Of a stretch of 64,000 bases of DNA, positions 45,707 to 55,024 are shown one piece after another. The notes under the pieces are model-generated. The model did not search any database. It was not told the origin of the DNA and saw only the letters and a list, made by a program, of their open reading frames with translations. The translations under genes were made by a program, and so were the position numbers. Where the stretch lies: the NCBI GenBank assembly GCA_023701435.1, contig JAMPXB010000002.1, positions 174,171-238,170 of the forward strand, given 5' to 3'. The DNA is from Bacteriovoracaceae bacterium (GTDB taxonomy: Bacteria; Bdellovibrionota; Bacteriovoracia; Bacteriovoracales; Bacteriovoracaceae). Position 1 is the stretch's first letter, and each line of letters opens with the position of its first letter.

Positions 45707-46173
45707 AAACACTCTTTAAGTCCGAAAAAGGCGTGGGTATGGTTGAAGTCCTTATGGGATTTGCCCTTGCTGGCGTCGGTGCTTTCATTATTCTCAATGC
45801 CGTAGATTATCTGGGTGAAAAGAAATCCATCGTTGATAAAAACGCCTCTATGGAAAATCTTATCACAGGCCTCATGGAATCTATCCGTTCCAATATTGTG
45901 ATGGAAAAAATTGATTTTGAAGCCGATGAATTTCTTAATCACACCACTTTTGAAGCAGTAGAAGAAAGCTTAAAGCTCTGCTGGGTCAATGACGGAATTC
46001 TTCTTAAAGCAGATTATCCTGATTGTCCGGGAAAAATTGGCTATGTCATAACTCCGATGAAGGCCGGAAATATGGAATTCAGAGGGCTCTTTAAGGTAAC
46101 GATCAGATTAACTCACCAGGAGCTCTTTCCAGGCCAGTTTAAACAATATGAATTCATTGTGAAGGACCCATGA
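45703..46173 (+). CDS. PilV-like type IV prepilin
   Basis: 156 residues. KGVGMVEVLMGFALAGVGAF carries the prepilin peptidase site: glycine, cleavage, then residue 5 glutamate of the mature N-terminus, followed by the conserved hydrophobic helix. The short globular part has one cysteine pair (LCWVNDG, YPDCPG). ATGA overlap with the preceding gene and with the next prepilin implies tight co-expression. Minor-pilin (PilV/GspI-like) role is inferred from size and position. Confidence 0.82.
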   Translation: MKTLFKSEKGVGMVEVLMGFALAGVGAFIILNAVDYLGEKKSIVDKNASMENLITGLMESIRSNIVMEKIDFEADEFLNHTTFEAVEESLKLCWVNDGILLKADYPDCPGKIGYVITPMKAGNMEFRGLFKVTIRLTHQELFPGQFKQYEFIVKDP

Positions 46174-47264
46174 ATAACAATAAAGGATTTTCATTATTAG
46201 AGGTTATGATTGCAATCGGACTGTCAGGTTTTCTGGCAACGATCGGTTATAACCTTTATCAATTTTCTACCAAAGAAACGTCTGCTCTCTCAGAAGACAT
46301 GATGGTGACTATCGCCCGTTTTGGCGCCTCCAAGATCATAACTCGTGACTTAAGCGGAGCTGAGCCCAGCTTTAATTACGTGAATGTGAACGATGATGAC
46401 GGACTTCCCTTCTTTAGTCTTGCCAAAAACGAGTACTGCCGACAGGCCAAATGTTCACGTAAATTAACAATGGAAATCAAGAAGGGCCAGACCCGATCAA
46501 AATCCATCTATCTAATCGTTAAAAAAAGTATCGGTAAGGAGATTCAACGTCTTTCTATCCATCCTCGCTCAGTTTTTAAACCGAACAAAACCTTTGGAGG
46601 ACTAAACTGGCAATATGCTTCGGACCAATATTCAATCTCAAAGAGCAATTTACCAGAATCGCCCTGGGTGGAAAAACGAATCATGATGCTTACTTCTGAA
46701 GTAGAGTTCTATGACTGTAATCAATCGATCCTCAAGGCAAATTACACAGGAACTTGTAATATTACTTGCTCCATTTCAGGAACTTGCGAATACGCCATTA
46801 AAAGACCATTTAAGATGTTGGGAGTGGTCAACAAGAGCCCGGCGGAAGATATGACTTACTACCCTGTAAATAGCAATGACGCTCTTTTGCAGACGAAATA
46901 CCGGATCTGTCGTCCTGATAAAAATTTTCAATGTGTCGGACAAGTGGATATATCAAACGGAATCAAGTCCACTAAAACTTTTTATGAAAGACTTCCTTAT
47001 ATACCTGGAACTGATGATAGAACAATCCTCTCTCCAGTTGAAATCGTGGAGTATTTTCTTGAGAAACCAAGTGCGAATGCTCCTGATCACCAGATTACTC
47101 TCAAACGAGCAAAAGCATCCTTTACTGGTAGTGCCATTAAATTTGATACCCCCTTAAATCTGATGTCGGGAATACAATCCATTGTCTTTTCCAGGGCCAA
47201 TATTTCAAACCCTGTTATTGAATACAAATTAAGAAAGGTCAGAATGAAGAAAAGTCTTAAATAA
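46170..47264 (+). CDS. PilW-like type IV prepilin
   Basis: 364 residues. NKGFSLLEVMIAIGLSGFLATIGY is a canonical prepilin leader, cleaved after glycine to give an N-terminal phenylalanine and glutamate at position 5. The globular domain is large with several cysteines (NITCSISGTCEYA), which fits PilW/GspJ-like minor pilins. It overlaps the previous gene by 4 bp and is followed 23 bp later by an exported calcium-motif protein. Assembly would need pilB/pilC/pilQ-type genes that are not in this window. Confidence 0.85.
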   Translation: MNNNKGFSLLEVMIAIGLSGFLATIGYNLYQFSTKETSALSEDMMVTIARFGASKIITRDLSGAEPSFNYVNVNDDDGLPFFSLAKNEYCRQAKCSRKLTMEIKKGQTRSKSIYLIVKKSIGKEIQRLSIHPRSVFKPNKTFGGLNWQYASDQYSISKSNLPESPWVEKRIMMLTSEVEFYDCNQSILKANYTGTCNITCSISGTCEYAIKRPFKMLGVVNKSPAEDMTYYPVNSNDALLQTKYRICRPDKNFQCVGQVDISNGIKSTKTFYERLPYIPGTDDRTILSPVEIVEYFLEKPSANAPDHQITLKRAKASFTGSAIKFDTPLNLMSGIQSIVFSRANISNPVIEYKLRKVRMKKSLK

Positions 47265-47287
47265 GTTTTCTTCAAAAAGAGGTACGT

Positions 47288-48772
47288 ATGAAGATTTTAT
47301 TATTCTCTCTTTCTCTGTTCTTGAACCTGGATGCTTTTGCTCAGTTTAGCGTGGCCCCATTCGGTGCTTCCGGAGGGGGTGCTCCTCCCATTGGGCAAAG
47401 TAGAAAAAATAACTGCGGCGGCAGCGGCTGTAGTTTTGAGCTTAATGTGAAACCCTATTGTTTCGGAACCAACTTAAGGGCCTTTGCCTACGACAGACAG
47501 ATGGATCCAAATCAAAATATCACCATGACTCTCAATATGGCCGATCCGAAAACACCAACCAAGAAAGATGTGCTGAAAGTGGTTTTCCCTGCTCGTATGA
47601 CTTATGCCTCAGCAGGTGTTCGTTCAGATTGCGTCTTTAAAGACGGTCAAGATATGTCCAAATCCGGCAACAAGGACATGACTTGTTATGTTCCCTGGAA
47701 AAAGGCCAATTATGATTACAAACTGGCCGGCTGGTTAGAGAAAACCAATCCACAAGGCAACCCTTACTTGGGTGCTGAGTTTAACAAATATGCCGGTGTG
47801 CCGCTTTATGCCACTCTCGTTGGAACAGCCGATGAGGAGCTTGATGGCCAGATCACTTGCCTTTATAAATTCAACCAGAACAATAAACACGGAACCTTGC
47901 TTTATACCGCTGTCAGCTGTTACTACCCATCCCGAATGCCAGACTTAAGCAGCACCATCAAAGTCTTTAAGGATGGAAAGGAAGTCACTGATGTTGAGGT
48001 AGAGGCCAATACCAACAATATTAAAATCCGTTACAAAGAAGCGATGAATTCAATCATTGGTAACAATGCCATAAGACATGGAAAAATTTTGGTGGACACC
48101 CCTCCTCGTCACTTGATCAGCTTCACTCAGCCAGGTGCTAATGGATCTGTTCGCGAACTGGCGGCACAAAGAGAGATTGAGTCTTTCGATGAGGCAACTG
48201 CTTATCAGACATTTACGACTCAGGTGAAATTCCCTGGAATGGAAGGCTTTTGCGGCGGTTACTATTCACCGCTCATGCTTTTCTTTGATAATAAACTTCC
48301 TCAATTCTCCGGGGTATCTATCTTCCCACTTTATGGTGTAGAGCCCGGAACCCGTGTTAACTGGCCGGAAGAAAAGTCTCCAGGCTTTTTCCTTGCTCAC
48401 CTTAGGAAAGGTGAAAATAGTATTACTACGGACGCTCAACTTTTTGGGAAAAATGCCCAGCAAGAAAATGGATTTTTGGCCCTAAAAATTCATGATAGAA
48501 ATGGTGACAATGTGATCGATTCGAAGGATGCTATTTTTAAGGAATTAATACTTTGGAATGACGCTAATGGTGATGGCGTTTCGGATAAATCAGAACATTT
48601 CACCCTAGAGTCTAAAGGTGTCACGGCCATTTCCTTGAAATATCATACCCGTGATGTGACAAAGTTTGGTGACCGGGCACGAGCTCGTGAAAAAAGTAAA
48701 TTTACTTATGTTAAAGATGGCAAAATTAAACAGGGTGATGTCTTCGATGTTTGGCTATCCCCACTAGAATAA
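47288..48772 (+). CDS. exported protein with EF-hand-like calcium loops
   Basis: 494 residues with a signal peptide ending DAFAQ. The mature start is Gly/Ser-rich. Near the C-terminus DRNGDNVIDSKDAIF and WNDANGDGVSDKSEHF are tandem calcium loops, as at the C-termini of haemolysin-type and dockerin-like exported proteins. It lies 23 bp after the PilW-like gene, so is presumably a surface partner of the pilin cassette, perhaps docked on it through calcium. A terminator follows after 8 bp. Function is inferred. Confidence 0.75.
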   Translation: MKILLFSLSLFLNLDAFAQFSVAPFGASGGGAPPIGQSRKNNCGGSGCSFELNVKPYCFGTNLRAFAYDRQMDPNQNITMTLNMADPKTPTKKDVLKVVFPARMTYASAGVRSDCVFKDGQDMSKSGNKDMTCYVPWKKANYDYKLAGWLEKTNPQGNPYLGAEFNKYAGVPLYATLVGTADEELDGQITCLYKFNQNNKHGTLLYTAVSCYYPSRMPDLSSTIKVFKDGKEVTDVEVEANTNNIKIRYKEAMNSIIGNNAIRHGKILVDTPPRHLISFTQPGANGSVRELAAQREIESFDEATAYQTFTTQVKFPGMEGFCGGYYSPLMLFFDNKLPQFSGVSIFPLYGVEPGTRVNWPEEKSPGFFLAHLRKGENSITTDAQLFGKNAQQENGFLALKIHDRNGDNVIDSKDAIFKELILWNDANGDGVSDKSEHFTLESKGVTAISLKYHTRDVTKFGDRARAREKSKFTYVKDGKIKQGDVFDVWLSPLE

Positions 48773-48779
48773 GGTAACC

Positions 48780-48809
48780 AGGGGTCTGGTCCCGCTAGAC
48801 CCCTTTCTT
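48780..48809 (+). terminator. intrinsic terminator of the minor-pilin cassette
   Basis: AGGGGTCT at 48780-48787 and AGACCCCT at 48797-48804 form an 8-bp stem with 9-base loop, followed by TTCTT. It ends six bases before the FHA start codon, leaving no room for a ribosome binding site. Confidence 0.8.
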
Positions 48810-48814
48810 GAATT

Positions 48815-49375
48815 ATGCGGTTGATTTGTAAGTTGATTAATGGTGAAGAGTTAGAATTTGAAATCTCCAAACCAAGTTTTGTTATCGGAAGATCCAATCA
48901 AGCGGATATCATCATTCCTCATGAAGGAATGTCCCGCCGTCACTGCTTAATTGAAAACAAAAATGGTCAATTTTTTATTACAGATCTTGAAAGCTCCAAT
49001 GGCGTTTTCATTGATGAGAAAAGAATTCAGCCTAATATTCCAACCGTGCTGCCAGAATACTTAAACCTCTCCTTTGGTGCTGTCCAGAGTTTGCGAATCG
49101 AACATGATGAGACTGTTAACTTCGCTACTCCATCACCTAAGCCTTTAATGAATCAAGGCCATAAAACCAATCCGGAACTAAAACGTCCACATCCTCAACG
49201 TTCCACTGGCAAGCATGACCTGACCAAGAAGAAAGCAGAAAGTAAACCATCCAACACCAAGAATATCGTTCTCACGATAGTTACTATCATCATTCTCGTT
49301 TTCATGGGTTATATTTATTATCAGGATAAAAAGATGGAGAATGCGCCATTAACGCCTGAAGAGATGTACGAGTAA
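48815..49375 (+). CDS. FHA-domain membrane protein (downstream of pilin cassette)
   Basis: 186 residues. FHA domain in residues 1-90 with VIGRSNQADIIIPHEGMSRRHC and SSNGVFIDE, a basic linker and a membrane helix at about 148-166. Very like the FHA protein at 41994 in order and in motif sequence, so they are paralogues. The ATG at 48815 lies immediately after the terminator hairpin and lacks a ribosome binding site, so expression probably depends on read-through or on an unusual initiation. It would read a phosphothreonine signal at the membrane. Confidence 0.85.
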   Translation: MRLICKLINGEELEFEISKPSFVIGRSNQADIIIPHEGMSRRHCLIENKNGQFFITDLESSNGVFIDEKRIQPNIPTVLPEYLNLSFGAVQSLRIEHDETVNFATPSPKPLMNQGHKTNPELKRPHPQRSTGKHDLTKKKAESKPSNTKNIVLTIVTIIILVFMGYIYYQDKKMENAPLTPEEMYE

Positions 49376-49377
49376 AA

Positions 49378-49743
49378 CTACTTAACGGCCTTATTTTTCC
49401 ACTCATCTTTCACACAAAATCTCGTGCCATGATTATGAGTGGTCACAAAAAGCATTCTCTGAAAACAGGATTTCTTTGTCGGAAACTCCCCGATGGGTGC
49501 ACAGGAATGATGAGTACTTTTATTAGTGGCATCGTTTAACCGCTTCTCAGCGCATTCTTTGTAGTAAGACTCAAGCACGCACACCCAATGTTTTTCCTGA
49601 CAATCATAAATGAGAAAGGGGCCCGCCTCATAATTGTCGGCAATCGAATCCACCACCGGGTCATATCCGGCGAGGGATTTGGATTGATCAGCCGACCAGG
49701 CCAAATGAGTGTGAAAAAGAAGCAGTAGTAAGGTCCATTTCAT
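49378..49743 (-). CDS. small exported cysteine-rich protein
   Basis: 121 residues with a signal peptide ending LAWSAD. The mature chain has six cysteines (YDCQEKHWVCVLES, KECAEK, HHSCAP, KSCFQR, RFCVKD plus one more), consistent with a disulphide-linked periplasmic or secreted protein. No family recognised. It is convergent to the FHA gene with a 2-bp gap and divergent from the SUF operon. Confidence 0.6.
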   Translation of the reverse strand: MKWTLLLLLFHTHLAWSADQSKSLAGYDPVVDSIADNYEAGPFLIYDCQEKHWVCVLESYYKECAEKRLNDATNKSTHHSCAPIGEFPTKKSCFQRMLFVTTHNHGTRFCVKDEWKNKAVK

Positions 49744-49816
49744 AGTTTAGTAGACTTATCGGTATCTTCCCTGGTTATTAAACCCTTAAAATCCACAATT
49801 AATTCACCACATTGAA

Positions 49817-49892
49817 GAAATACGTGCTATTTCGCCCTATTTAAGCTAGGATCAAGTATAGCTATAAATAAGGCTAAAATTGGCGTATTTCT
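49817..49892 (+). promoter_or_regulatory. palindromic promoter region of the Rrf2-suf operon
   Basis: Three nested symmetries precede the regulator: GAAATA-N5-TATTTC at 49817-49833; AGAAATACG at 49816-49824 mirrored by CGTATTTCT at 49884-49892; and an imperfect pair around CCTATTTAAGCTA (49836-49848) and TAGCTATAAATAAGG (49859-49873). A TATAAA box lies in the latter. These are good candidate sites for autoregulation by the Rrf2 protein. The regulator's ATG follows without a clear ribosome binding site. Confidence 0.55.
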
Positions 49893-50366
49893 ATGATTAA
49901 AATAAATAGAAAGGTTGAGTATGCCCTGATGGTACTCAAGCTCATGAAAGATAAGGATGCTAACGAACTGACCACTGCCCGTGAGGTCTGTGACAAGTTT
50001 GAAACTCCATTTGATACCACCGCCAAGGTGATGCAGCTGATGAATACTGCGGGTATTCTTCACTCCCAAAAAGGAGTCAAGGGCGGCTACACCCTCTCCG
50101 GCGATCTCTCCCAGGTCAGTTACATGGCCTTGGTGGAAATCATTGAAGGCAAGAGCTTCATGATGGATTGTCACGAAGGGCCCTGTGAACTTATTCATCA
50201 ATGCAATATCGGCCAGCCCATTAAACGCCTAAATGACTATTTGATTAATATCTTCAATGCCCTCTCACTCAATGAGCTCCTGGCCGAAGATAATTTACTT
50301 GCCCTAAAAAAGCTGCCTGAAAAAAAAGTTGAAGACTGCCCTATTGTTAGCAAGGTGAACATATGA
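49893..50366 (+). CDS. Rrf2-family regulator of the SUF operon (IscR/SufR-like)
   Basis: 157 residues. N-terminal winged helix ([39 protein letters not shown], then [14 protein letters not shown]) and cysteines 93, 98 and 104, spaced very like the IscR [2Fe-2S] ligands at 92, 98 and 104. It should sense Fe-S status and control the operon, as IscR or SufR do. Its stop overlaps sufB by ATGA. Candidate palindromes lie just upstream. Whether it activates or represses cannot be seen. Confidence 0.9.
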   Translation: MIKINRKVEYALMVLKLMKDKDANELTTAREVCDKFETPFDTTAKVMQLMNTAGILHSQKGVKGGYTLSGDLSQVSYMALVEIIEGKSFMMDCHEGPCELIHQCNIGQPIKRLNDYLINIFNALSLNELLAEDNLLALKKLPEKKVEDCPIVSKVNI

Positions 50367-51796
50367 AAATTGAAGACAAATTACAGGACAACTATAAGTA
50401 TGGTTTTGTCACAGATATTGAGAGTGAGGAATTTCCGAAGGGTCTTTCAGAAGACATCGTCAGACTTATCTCTCAAAGAAAGAATGAACCAGAATGGTTG
50501 CTGGATTATCGAATAAAGGCCTATCGTCATTGGCTGACTTTAGAACATCCGCAGTGGCAATACTGTGAAATCCCTCCTGTTGATTTTCAGGATCTGTACT
50601 ATTACTCCAAACCAAAAACCAAAAAAGATGTCTACAAGTCTCTTGATGATGTGGACACAGAACTTCTTGAGACCTTTGAGAAATTGGGTATTCCTTTAAC
50701 AGAACAAAAGCGCCTGATGGGTGTGGCCGTTGATGCGGTATTTGATTCAGTGTCGGTTGGTACTACCCACCAGGCAGAACTTGAAAAAGTAGGAGTTATA
50801 TTCTGCTCTATCAGTGAAGCTGTGGAAAAATATCCCGATCTGGTTAAGAAATACTTAGGAACAGTAGTTCCTTATTCTGATAACTTTTATGCCGCCCTAA
50901 ATTCAGCGGTTTTCTCCGATGGATCGTTCGTCTATATTCCTAAAGGCGTAACCTGTCCTCTGGACCTGTCGACTTATTTCCGCATTAACGCCAAAGAGTC
51001 AGGTCAGTTTGAGCGTACACTGATCATTGCTGATGAAGGCAGTTACGTGAACTATCTTGAAGGTTGTACCGCTCCTCAAAGAGATGAGAACCAACTTCAT
51101 GCTGCGATCGTGGAACTAGTGACTTTGGATGATGCCGAAATTAAATATTCCACTGTCCAGAACTGGTATGCCGGAGACAAAGAAGGTAAAGGCGGGATTT
51201 ACAATTTTGTAACCAAGCGCGGACAGTGCCGTGGCAAGAATTCCAAAATATCATGGACCCAGGTTGAGGCGGGCTCGGCCATTACCTGGAAATATCCATC
51301 TTGTGTTCTTTTGGGCGAAAATTCCCAGGGATCGTTTTATTCAGTGGCCCTAACCAATCACCATATGCAGGCCGACACCGGAACCAAGATGATCCATATT
51401 GGTAAAAACACCAAGTCGACCATCGTTTCCAAAGGTATCTCGGCGGAAAAGTCTCAGAACGTCTACCGCGGTCTGGTCAAGATTATGCCAAGTGCAACCG
51501 GGGCGAGAAACTATTCTCAATGTGACTCGATGTTGATCGGCGATGAATGTGCGGCCAATACTTTCCCATTCATTGATGTAAAAAATGATACCGCTATCGT
51601 TGAACATGAAGCGACCACATCAAAAATCAGCGCCGACCAGATTTTTTATCTGCAGTCTCGAGGATTTACCGCCGAGAAAGCGGTTTCATTAATCGTTAAT
51701 GGTTTTTGTAAAGATGTATTCAAGACCCTGCCACTAGAGTTCTCAGTGGAAGCAGTTAAGTTAATCGAAATGAAATTAGAAAACAGCGTAGGATAA
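50363..51796 (+). CDS. sufB: SufB, Fe-S cluster scaffold subunit
   Basis: 477 residues, the standard SufB length. Forms the SufBC2D scaffold that builds Fe-S clusters with sulfur from SufS. Recognised by [20 protein letters not shown] near the N-terminus, the beta-helix core ([19 protein letters not shown]) and the C-terminal [14 protein letters not shown]. Cysteine in NYLEGCTAP corresponds to the conserved scaffold cysteine region. Start overlaps the regulator stop; sufC follows after 3 bp. Confidence 0.96.
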   Translation: MKIEDKLQDNYKYGFVTDIESEEFPKGLSEDIVRLISQRKNEPEWLLDYRIKAYRHWLTLEHPQWQYCEIPPVDFQDLYYYSKPKTKKDVYKSLDDVDTELLETFEKLGIPLTEQKRLMGVAVDAVFDSVSVGTTHQAELEKVGVIFCSISEAVEKYPDLVKKYLGTVVPYSDNFYAALNSAVFSDGSFVYIPKGVTCPLDLSTYFRINAKESGQFERTLIIADEGSYVNYLEGCTAPQRDENQLHAAIVELVTLDDAEIKYSTVQNWYAGDKEGKGGIYNFVTKRGQCRGKNSKISWTQVEAGSAITWKYPSCVLLGENSQGSFYSVALTNHHMQADTGTKMIHIGKNTKSTIVSKGISAEKSQNVYRGLVKIMPSATGARNYSQCDSMLIGDECAANTFPFIDVKNDTAIVEHEATTSKISADQIFYLQSRGFTAEKAVSLIVNGFCKDVFKTLPLEFSVEAVKLIEMKLENSVG

Positions 51797-51799
51797 ATC

Positions 51800-52555
51800 A
51801 TGATTGAAATTAAAAATCTGACAGCAAAAGTAGACGGTAACGAAATTCTTAAGGGCATTAACCTGGTTGTAAAAAAAGGTGAAGTGCATGCCATTATGGG
51901 ACCTAACGGTTCTGGTAAATCCACTTTATCCAAAATCATTGCCGGTCATCCCGCCTATGAAGTTACTGGTGGCGAGATTAATTATGAGATTAACGGTAAG
52001 ATGAAAAATCTTCTGGACCTGGATCCTAGTGAGCGTGCCAAAGAAGGTATCTTTCTTGGATTCCAATATCCGATCGAAGTTCCGGGTGTGTCCAACTTTA
52101 CATTTCTGAAAGAATCTTTCAATCAGATCTGTGAGCACCAGGGTCTGGATAAGATGGACGATGAAGCCTTCTTAAAACACCTGCGTGGAAAACTAAAACT
52201 TCTGGAAATGAATGAATCTTTCCTGGAGCGTTCCGTGAACGAAGGATTCTCCGGTGGTGAGAAGAAGAAAAATGAAATTCTTCAGATGGCCATTTTAAAT
52301 CCACGTTTATCACTGTTAGATGAAACAGATTCAGGTCTTGATATTGATGCTCTTAAAATTGTGGCAAATGGTGTGAATGCACTTAAAAGCCGCTTCAATG
52401 CGACGATCTTGGTCACCCACTATCAGCGTCTCCTTGATTATATTGTACCTGATTATGTCCACGTTCTTTATAAAGGGCAGATCATTAAGTCTGGCGATAA
52501 ATCCCTCGCCTTGGAACTTGAAGAAAAGGGCTACGACTGGCTCATTAAAGGTTAA
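51800..52555 (+). CDS. sufC: SufC, ATPase of the SUF scaffold
   Basis: 251 residues. ABC-type ATPase: Walker A MGPNGSGKST at about 33-42, signature FSGGEKKKNEIL near 149, Walker B LSLLDETDSGLDIDAL with the SufC-specific DETDSGLD. Its ATP hydrolysis drives conformational change of SufB-SufD; it is a soluble protein, not a transporter. It lies three bases after sufB and three bases before sufD. Confidence 0.97.
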   Translation: MIEIKNLTAKVDGNEILKGINLVVKKGEVHAIMGPNGSGKSTLSKIIAGHPAYEVTGGEINYEINGKMKNLLDLDPSERAKEGIFLGFQYPIEVPGVSNFTFLKESFNQICEHQGLDKMDDEAFLKHLRGKLKLLEMNESFLERSVNEGFSGGEKKKNEILQMAILNPRLSLLDETDSGLDIDALKIVANGVNALKSRFNATILVTHYQRLLDYIVPDYVHVLYKGQIIKSGDKSLALELEEKGYDWLIKG

Positions 52556-52558
52556 GAG

Positions 52559-53794
52559 ATGAATATTGAAACATTATCTGCGCTAGCAGCTAAGAACATA
52601 GAAAAAACTCAGGATCATTTAAATGGTTTCAGACAAGACCATTTAAATCTTTTTAAGGACAAGGGGCTTACCTCTCCAGTTAAGGACGGCTATAAGTTCA
52701 CTAATCTTGAGACTTTTTTTGCTTCATGGTCACAGGATGAAAAGACAGTGGTGCCTGAATTCAGACAGACCGCTTTTCCAACCATCACCTTCATTGATGG
52801 CAAATTTAATAAGCAGGACACTCTCCCTGAAGGTGTCAGTGTCAAAAAAATCGTTGATCACTTCGATGAAATTAAAGAAAAGCTGACTGAGTCCAATGCT
52901 CTTTCTCACCTTCATCATGGTCTTCTTAATGACGGAGTGGTGATTGAAATAGCAAAGAATCAGGAAATTAAAAGTCCTATTCGAATTTTAAATATCCTTA
53001 CTCAGAATAAAATCTCGGCACCTACTCATCTGATAATTGCCGCAGCTTATGCCAAGGGCACCATTATTGAAGAAACGGTGGCCGCAGATGTCTCGCATGC
53101 CTTGATTTCTGAGACCTATATCGTGGCCCAGGAAGGAGCTCAGCTCGAGCACATTTGCATGGAGCAGGAAGGGACTTCTGGAATAAATCATGGTTCTGTT
53201 TTTGCTGAAGTTGCCAAAGACGCAACTGTTCGCAGCCTGATCTTTCATGTCACAGGAAAACTTAATCGAAAGAACCTGATCCTTAACTTAAATGCTCCCG
53301 GTGCTAACGGCGAATCTTACTGTTTATTTCTCACTCATGGCACTGAACACAGTGACATTAATACAGTCATAAATCATAAATCGGCCGACACAACTTCCAA
53401 CCAGATGGCCAAGGGCATTTTGGATGGAGAGTCCAAGGGTATTTTTACCGGCCTTATTCATATTTTCCCCAAGGCCCAACGAGTGGCCTCAGCGCAACTT
53501 AACAAGAATTTGCTTCTCTCTAAGAAAGCGCAACTTCATTCCCAGCCGCAACTGGAGATTTTTGCTGATGATGTAAAATGCTCTCACGGATCCACCACTG
53601 GCCAGCTTTCCGAGGACGAAGTTTTTTATTTTCAAGCACGAGGCATTCCGGCCGACAAGGCCAGAGTTCTTCTTGCCCATGGTTTCGGACTGGAAATTGT
53701 GCAAAAAATCGCCAATAAAGAGGCCAGGGAATTTGTCAGTGCTTTAGTCATGAAAAACCTTGGGTCTAAGTTCCATCTCGGGAGGCAGTCATGA
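52559..53794 (+). CDS. sufD: SufD, scaffold subunit
   Basis: 411 residues. Paralogue of SufB: beta-helix core and the C-terminal QPQLEIFADDVKCSHGSTTG followed by FYFQARGIPADKARVLL, both diagnostic of SufD. Completes SufBC2D. The N-terminal 130 residues are less conserved, as usual for SufD. Its TGA overlaps the sufS start codon (ATGA). Confidence 0.95.
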   Translation: MNIETLSALAAKNIEKTQDHLNGFRQDHLNLFKDKGLTSPVKDGYKFTNLETFFASWSQDEKTVVPEFRQTAFPTITFIDGKFNKQDTLPEGVSVKKIVDHFDEIKEKLTESNALSHLHHGLLNDGVVIEIAKNQEIKSPIRILNILTQNKISAPTHLIIAAAYAKGTIIEETVAADVSHALISETYIVAQEGAQLEHICMEQEGTSGINHGSVFAEVAKDATVRSLIFHVTGKLNRKNLILNLNAPGANGESYCLFLTHGTEHSDINTVINHKSADTTSNQMAKGILDGESKGIFTGLIHIFPKAQRVASAQLNKNLLLSKKAQLHSQPQLEIFADDVKCSHGSTTGQLSEDEVFYFQARGIPADKARVLLAHGFGLEIVQKIANKEAREFVSALVMKNLGSKFHLGRQS

Positions 53795-55014
53795 GCGTTC
53801 TAAAGAATAATCCTTACCGAAAAGATTTTCCCGTAGCTGATCAGGTCATTGGCGGCAAACGTCTCGCTTATCTTGACAGCGGGGCCACGACCTTAAAGCC
53901 TCTGATCGTGATTGATGAGATGGACAAATACTATCGTCAGGAAACTGCCAACGTTCATCGTGGACTTTATTGGTTGTCCGAAAATGCCACTAACAAGTTT
54001 GAGGAGACCAGAGACAAGATTGCAGGTCTGATTAACTCTCCAGACCGCAAACAGGTGATTTTCACGAAAGGGACCACTGAATCCGTTAATATCGTGGCCC
54101 AGTGTTATGCCAGAAATTTCTTAAATAAAGGTGATGTCATTCTGCTATCCCAGATGGAACATCACTCAAATATTGTTCCCTGGCAGCTGGTCGCTGAAGA
54201 CAAAGGTATTACCATTAAGGTCATCCCTATCAATGCCCAAGGTGAGCTTTTACTTGATGAGTATAAAAAACTTCTGACTCCTGAAGTGAAATTGGTCTCT
54301 GTCACATATGTCTCTAATGCATTGGGGACGATTAATCCCATCAAAGAAATGGCGGCCATGGCCCATGCTGTAGGGGCCAAAATATTTGTCGATGCTGCCC
54401 AGGCGATCGCTCACAAAAAAGTTGATGTGCAGGATCTGGATGTGGATTTTCTTGCTTTCTCCGGCCACAAGATGTTTGGGCCCACAGGAGTTGGTGTTCT
54501 TTATGGAAAAGAAGATCTGTTAAATATGATGCCGCCTTATCAGGGCGGTGGGGACATGATTGATGTGGTGACATTTGAAAAGACCACTTACAACACCCTT
54601 CCCCATAAATTTGAAGCAGGCACTCCGGCCATCGCGGCAGTGATTGGTTTAGGTAAGGCCGTTGATTACATTAATCAAATTGGACTGGATAAAATTCAGG
54701 AAGCAGAAGAAGAGCTGCTGAAATATGCCACAGAAAAACTTAAGAGCATTCCGGGGCTCAAAGTATTTGGCGAGGCCCGTGAAAAAGCTTCAGTTATTTC
54801 ATTTGGACTCGAAGGCCTGCACCCCCATGATATTGCCACCCTCATTGATAAAGAAGGCGTTGCGATCAGGACCGGTCACCACTGTGCCCAGCCTTTAATG
54901 AAATTTTTATGTGTGCCGGCCACCTGCCGTGCTTCACTCTCAATTTATAATAATCAGGAAGATATTGATCAACTCTACAATGCCTTGGTCAAAATCAAAA
55001 AATTTTTCGAGTAG
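53791..55014 (+). CDS. sufS: SufS, group II cysteine desulfurase
   Basis: 407 residues. PLP enzyme that takes sulfur from cysteine. Pyridoxal lysine about 226 in AFSGHKMFGPTG, and catalytic cysteine about 365 in RTGHHCAQPLM, the SufS (group II) form. No sufE or sufU is seen in the operon, so the sulfur acceptor must be encoded elsewhere or SufB may receive sulfur directly. Eleven base pairs separate it from the Nfu gene. Confidence 0.96.
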   Translation: MSVLKNNPYRKDFPVADQVIGGKRLAYLDSGATTLKPLIVIDEMDKYYRQETANVHRGLYWLSENATNKFEETRDKIAGLINSPDRKQVIFTKGTTESVNIVAQCYARNFLNKGDVILLSQMEHHSNIVPWQLVAEDKGITIKVIPINAQGELLLDEYKKLLTPEVKLVSVTYVSNALGTINPIKEMAAMAHAVGAKIFVDAAQAIAHKKVDVQDLDVDFLAFSGHKMFGPTGVGVLYGKEDLLNMMPPYQGGGDMIDVVTFEKTTYNTLPHKFEAGTPAIAAVIGLGKAVDYINQIGLDKIQEAEEELLKYATEKLKSIPGLKVFGEAREKASVISFGLEGLHPHDIATLIDKEGVAIRTGHHCAQPLMKFLCVPATCRASLSIYNNQEDIDQLYNALVKIKKFFE

Positions 55015-55024
55015 CAGGTAATTT

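Noticed and set aside
45658-45942. 94-codon minus-strand frame across the PilV-like gene
   Set aside because: Shadow of the overlapping prepilin genes, which have clear leader peptides.
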